From Thiorhodovibrio litoralis (GTDB taxonomy: Bacteria > Pseudomonadota > Gammaproteobacteria > Chromatiales > Chromatiaceae), in assembly GCF_033954455.1 (NCBI RefSeq), contig NZ_CP121473.1:4264501-4328500 (forward strand): 64,000 nt of DNA. The letters run 5' to 3'. The notes beneath the pieces were generated by a model. It was not told the origin of the DNA. It saw nothing but the letters and a program-made list of their open reading frames with translations, and made no database searches. A program made the translations under genes and the position numbers. Of the stretch, positions 60,435-64,000 are shown piece after piece. How positions within the stretch are numbered: position 1 is the stretch's first letter; the number at the start of each line of letters is the position of its first letter.

Positions 60435-60464
60435 TTGAAAAAGCACCTTATTTGGCGCTATATT
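60435..60464 (+). promoter_or_regulatory. sigma70-type promoter of the phd-relE operon
   Basis: TTGAAA (60435-60440), 18-bp spacer, TATATT (60459-60464), in an AT-rich island. GAGAGG lies 7 nt before the preferred ATG at 60494. Confidence 0.65.
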
Positions 60465-60493
60465 TGTAGCCGACACATTAGAGAGGAATGACC

Positions 60494-60745
60494 ATGAAAG
60501 CGATCTATGCCGACTACACCATTAGCATGTCGGAGTTTAAACGCAACCCGGCGCAGGTGCTGCGCACTGCTGGTGAGAAGCCCGTGGCTGTGCTCAACCA
60601 CAATCGCCCGGCCTTCTACATGATCACCCCCAAGCTCTTTGAGGCGCTGGTTGAAGAGGCCGCTGACCGCGACTTGGTCGAACTTGTGCGCAGCCGCCTG
60701 GCTTCCGAAGACCAAGCCATCGAGGTCGACATTGACAAAATCTGA
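60494..60745 (+). CDS. Phd/YefM-type antitoxin
   Basis: An 83-aa antitoxin: MKAIYADYTISMSEFKRNPA then KPVAVLNHNRPAFYMITPKL is the YefM fold. The ATG at 60494 has correct spacing from GAGAGG; the ATG at 60488 lies too close. It overlaps the toxin start by 14 bp. Intact partner pair of the broken one at 46548-46923. Confidence 0.9.
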   Translation: MKAIYADYTISMSEFKRNPAQVLRTAGEKPVAVLNHNRPAFYMITPKLFEALVEEAADRDLVELVRSRLASEDQAIEVDIDKI

Positions 60746-61064
60746 CGCTAAGAAGACCGCCGCCCGGTACCGCTTGAAGTTTGTGCCGCAGGCGCTGGCC
60801 GAGTGGGAAGCCTTGGACGGCAGCGTCAAGGAGCCGTTAAGAAAAGCCCTCAAAAAGCGTATTGAGCAACCCCATGTGCCGGGCTCCCTATTGCATGGCG
60901 ACTTGCATCACTGCTACAAGATCAAACTGCGCAAACAGGGCTGGCGCCTGATCTATCGGGTCAAGGATGAAGTTTTAATCGTCATGGTGATGGCAGTCGC
61001 TAAACGTGAGGATGGTGTTGCCTATCGGCTCGCTGTCGAACGCATGGCATCGGATAAAAATTAA
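60732..61064 (+). CDS. relE: RelE-type toxin
   Basis: A 110-aa RelE mRNA interferase. YRLKFVPQALAEWEALDGSV opens the fold; LHHCYKIKLRKQGWRLIYRV has the conserved K/R residues; the C-terminus VMAVAKREDGVAY is complete. No ATG is available; TTG at 60732, inside the antitoxin gene, gives an N-terminus of normal length plus about 10 residues. Confidence 0.9.
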   Translation: MTKSDAKKTAARYRLKFVPQALAEWEALDGSVKEPLRKALKKRIEQPHVPGSLLHGDLHHCYKIKLRKQGWRLIYRVKDEVLIVMVMAVAKREDGVAYRLAVERMASDKN

Positions 61065-61189
61065 GCTTGGGGTGGGTTTTTACGAGCATCGGCGCGAGCC
61101 GCAGCGTGAAGGGTTTGACCTAGAAAATGAATTCGTGCCCCTTTGATTCAAAAGAATCGCGCGCTAGTCCAGATTGGCGAATAATCGAC

Positions 61190-61529
61190 TGCAAGGTTCC
61201 AGCAGGCGTCGCCGCGTCTCCTCTGCGGGCGAGGGCGGCAACAATTGGAACAACTGGAGAGGAACAACAAGATGCCATACGTCACCTCGGTTGAACGCAT
61301 TGGAATCGAGAAAGGCATGCAGCAGGGTCTGAAGAAGGGCATGCAGGAAGGCATGCAGCAGGGCATGCAGCAGGGCGCAGCCGGGGTACTCTTACAACTG
61401 ATGGCCCGCCGTTTCGGCCCCCTGGATGAAGCCACCCGCGCGCGCATCGCCAAAGCCGATCCAGACAGATTACTCGAGTGGTCTGAGCGCATTCTCGACG
61501 CCCCGACGCTCAATGACGTGCTCCACTAA
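61190..61529 (+). pseudogene. Rpn-family C-terminal fragment
   Basis: From the inner ATG at 61272, MPYVTSVERIGIEKGMQQGL then repeated GMQ(Q/E)G units and LLQLMARRFGPLDEATRARI, the typical C-terminus of the Rpn/DUF4351 family. The nuclease part is absent. The short GMQQG array is a 12-15 bp tandem repeat. It could still be expressed as an 85-aa protein; upstream frames are broken. Confidence 0.7.
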
Positions 61530-61608
61530 AAACTGGGCGAGCGGTTAGGCAGCATGACCGAGAATCCAGACAACCCCATGTCTTCGTCAACGGGCTTGTT
61601 TGAACGCT

Positions 61609-63981
61609 CTATCGGCCCAACGCCAAAATGGCCGGAACCCGTAGCTGCCGATTTTCGTAACATCGCCTGATCGTCTCTTCTATCGCCCGCGCGAAGGCAA
61701 CCGAGGCGACCAGATAGCCATCGCAGCCCAGGCGCATAGCCTCTTCCAGGCTGATGATTTTGTGGCCGAGCAACCGCAGCCCGTGGAGTTTCGGATTACT
61801 GTCCACCACGGCGACGATGGCCAGGCCCTGCTCGCGCGCGGCTGTCAGCATGGTCAGGCCGATCTGGCCGGCGCCATAGAGCGCGACCTTGCGCAAACCC
61901 TGCTCAAGGGCGCGCTCAACCAGCGTCTGGGCGAGAAACCGATAGTCGGTATCGTTAAACAGCCGGCGCCGTTCGGCCTTAAGAAATCCTGGATACGCCG
62001 CTGTGACAACGCCTTGCGGCCAGCGCAGTTCATCGTACAGATAGCCCCAGCCGCCACGGGCGCGCTGCATGAAAGCTTCCGGCCCCAGCTCGGCCAGCAG
62101 CGCCTGGTCAGCCTCGGTGCAGATCCGACTGCGCGCGTCAGTCCCGACATTGTCCTCGAACTCCAAGCGCCCGATTGCCCGCGCTTCCGCCGCCGTCGGC
62201 AGTTCCAGCAAGCGCTCTAATTGCCGCCCCAGCGCCAAGCGGGCCGCCGGGGTGAGAAAATGCTCTGGTTTCACAAAGGCGGTCGCATGCGCCACATGCT
62301 GCCAAGCCAACGTCATGCCGCGCCGACCGCTGTCGATCAGCCGCTGTTGCGGCGGGTTTTCGACCCAATGCGCGGTGACGGGCTCGACCCGCCCTGCGGC
62401 ATTTCGCCGGTAGCCGAGCGTCGTCCCGATGCCCTGAGTCAGCAACACCTCAATGACCTCATGACTGCGATTCACCAGCTGAGCGAGGCGCAGCCCTTCA
62501 GGATCAAACCCGAAAAAGCTCAGGAACCGATGCCCGTCGAGCACATGCTCCAGCGCGTTGGCCTTGGCGTGAAAAAGATAATGCGTCAGCTCCCGTTTCT
62601 CCGCCGCCTTCGGATCAGCGATGGATTGGGCCAAATTTGCCAGCGTATCGCCATTCGGACCCAGATCGACAAAACCAACGCGCGCCGCTGGCCCGAGCAC
62701 CTGCTGGCTATACTCCCGCAACAGCGCACGCGCCTCGGCACTTGCGATGCGCGCCTGCTCCTGCACCGGCGCCGAACTAACCCAAGCAGAAAACGCCGGA
62801 TCGCTCACCAGATCACGCAGCCGCTCATCCAGCCGCCCGACCAGTGCGCCGTCCGGGAGCGGCAGGCGCAGTTCCCTGATCAGATCGCGCAGCCGAAAAT
62901 GCCGCCTACGCACATAATGATCGAGCGCCCGCGCATCCAGCGCCTCCATCGCGGGCACGAAAGCCGCGCGTCGGGACACATAAAAATCCACAACCGGAAT
63001 CGGATGCCCCAGATGCTGACCCGCAGCGCGCAGCAAAGGCCCAAACACAGTCGCCTCCCGCATCACAGGACAGAGCAACTCGAGCCGGCGCGCAATCGCA
63101 TCTTGCATCACCCAGAGCGCGAAGAAGGCCAAGGGCGGCCCAAGCACCATCGCGCCAAGGTCGAACAAGGCCACCCCATCGGGATCGGCAGTAACGTCAG
63201 GCGATGCCGCCGGCAGAGAACCAAGCCCCCGCGCGGCACGCGACACATCGCCGTTAGATTGGGACATCCCCAGCAGCGCCTCGCGTTCGCGCCAATCGCC
63301 TTGGTTGGCAGCGACCGAAAAATGACGGGCATGCAAACCAAGCGCCCGAGGTTGCAGCACATCGCTGCTCAGATTGTCCCCAATGTGCAGAATCTCATCG
63401 GGTTTGATGGGCGCGACCTGATCGAGCAATACACCGAAAAGCGCCCCATCCGTCTTACTCTTGCAGTGTTCATTCGACAGCACCAGCGCCGGAAAAGCAT
63501 CCCCCGAAATGCCGGCTTTCGCGAGCAAGCGGATGATGAACGCGCGGGAAAAGTAGGTATCCGAAGTCAGGCAGAGCGAAATGCCTCGCGCCCCGGCTGT
63601 TATCAGAAAATCGCGCGTATAAGGGTTTGGGAAACTCAGCGCGTACTCGACTTCGAGCTCAAGCTCCAGCAGTCGCCCCGGTTCCGGCAGCGTAGGCGGT
63701 GCCTCGGCCCAGATGTGCTCAAGCGTCACCTCACTCGACCCGGTCTCCGAGCGCGCCCGCTGTCGCGCCCGGCGCTGCATGCGCACGCGCAATTCCGCGA
63801 AGCCATGCGGATCAAGCGGCGGGGCGAGCAAGCCCTCGGAGATGGCCTGCTCCCCCAAATAAAGGAAGACATCGCGCGGGTCGCCCACCGCGCGATGCAA
63901 CAAGGTATCGAAAATATCGAGCGAAATCAGTCGGCAGGCAGGGGGGATCTGGCCGCAGAAAGTAGCATCACACCAGCTCAT
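61609..63981 (-). CDS. Large HAD-domain protein with C-terminal Rossmann-like module
   Basis: A 790-aa protein. The N-terminal HAD-type phosphatase domain shows motif I ISLDIFDTLLHR (about residues 19-30), motif II LCLTSDTYFS, a lysine in NEHCKSKTDGALFG and motif IV ILHIGDNLSSD (about 207-217). A long central part is unassigned. The last 120 residues contain a nucleotide-binding motif VALYGAGQIGLTMLTAA and VVDSNPKLHG. Similar large HAD proteins occur in capsule and exopolysaccharide loci. The C-terminal module recurs as fragments at 41450-41555 and 44700-45047. Complete within the window: ATG at 63981. Confidence 0.8.
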   Translation of the reverse strand: MSWCDATFCGQIPPACRLISLDIFDTLLHRAVGDPRDVFLYLGEQAISEGLLAPPLDPHGFAELRVRMQRRARQRARSETGSSEVTLEHIWAEAPPTLPEPGRLLELELEVEYALSFPNPYTRDFLITAGARGISLCLTSDTYFSRAFIIRLLAKAGISGDAFPALVLSNEHCKSKTDGALFGVLLDQVAPIKPDEILHIGDNLSSDVLQPRALGLHARHFSVAANQGDWREREALLGMSQSNGDVSRAARGLGSLPAASPDVTADPDGVALFDLGAMVLGPPLAFFALWVMQDAIARRLELLCPVMREATVFGPLLRAAGQHLGHPIPVVDFYVSRRAAFVPAMEALDARALDHYVRRRHFRLRDLIRELRLPLPDGALVGRLDERLRDLVSDPAFSAWVSSAPVQEQARIASAEARALLREYSQQVLGPAARVGFVDLGPNGDTLANLAQSIADPKAAEKRELTHYLFHAKANALEHVLDGHRFLSFFGFDPEGLRLAQLVNRSHEVIEVLLTQGIGTTLGYRRNAAGRVEPVTAHWVENPPQQRLIDSGRRGMTLAWQHVAHATAFVKPEHFLTPAARLALGRQLERLLELPTAAEARAIGRLEFEDNVGTDARSRICTEADQALLAELGPEAFMQRARGGWGYLYDELRWPQGVVTAAYPGFLKAERRRLFNDTDYRFLAQTLVERALEQGLRKVALYGAGQIGLTMLTAAREQGLAIVAVVDSNPKLHGLRLLGHKIISLEEAMRLGCDGYLVASVAFARAIEETIRRCYENRQLRVPAILALGR

Positions 63982-64000
63982 TCGTCATCCACACCAAAGC

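Overview
The window looks like a chromosomal segment of a GC-rich, nitrogen-fixing, hydrogen-metabolising gammaproteobacterium, most likely a purple sulfur bacterium (Chromatiaceae). This rests on gene content: a NifA/sigma54-type nifB operon, a membrane-anchored Hyb/Hyn-type [NiFe] hydrogenase beside multihaem cytochromes, and a bidirectional HoxEFUYH hydrogenase. No 16S or other marker gene is present, so the assignment is an inference.

Layout. 1-6.1 kb: a DNA glycosylase, then a minus-strand nitrogen-fixation operon (nifB, three ferredoxins, nifQ, draG) driven from a -24/-12 promoter with a NifA-type upstream site, and a divergent secreted serine protease. 6.2-16.7 kb: a minus-strand respiratory module (membrane-anchored heptahaem c, cytochrome b, octahaem c; 15 CxxCH sites in total) divergent from a five-gene periplasmic [NiFe] hydrogenase operon (small subunit, 4 x [4Fe-4S] protein, NrfD/HybB-like membrane protein, large subunit, maturation protease). 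16.9-21.7 kb: hybrid histidine kinase, CPA2/Kef-type antiporter, phosphatidylserine synthase. 22-28.2 kb: hoxEFUYH plus a HoxW-like protease, with an unrelated zinc-ribbon membrane protein gene between hoxF and hoxU. 28.2-40.9 kb: housekeeping genes (serB, DUF455, tsaB, a YoaA/DinG helicase, a lipoprotein, PBP1B, an ABC-2 exporter, UDP-glucuronate decarboxylase).

40.9-61.6 kb is an accessory island. It holds toxin-antitoxin modules (intact: higBA, phd-relE, MNT-HEPN; broken: a relE truncated beside its antitoxin, a parE stub, a deleted higBA), a Fic protein, a Uma2 nuclease, two coiled-coil paralogues with different heptad numbers, two approximately 1 kb paralogues with different numbers of a 27-bp repeat, many Rpn-family fragments and decayed surface-polysaccharide genes. 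Two mobile elements can be delimited. One is an ISAzo13-type IS (about 45127-46540). The other is a 4,076-bp four-gene transposon (47162-51237) with 26-bp imperfect inverted repeats, TG...CA ends and a GCCCGT target duplication, sitting in an Rpn-family fragment whose reading frame is restored when the element is removed in silico. The transposon encodes a zinc-ribbon/HTH protein, a TniA/Mu-type DDE transposase, a TniB/ExeA-type ATPase and a RepB/AEP-primase-like protein, and has a hairpin that would hide the first ribosome binding site. I regard it as the most interesting system here. The window ends with a 790-aa HAD-domain protein whose C-terminal module recurs as fragments elsewhere in the island.
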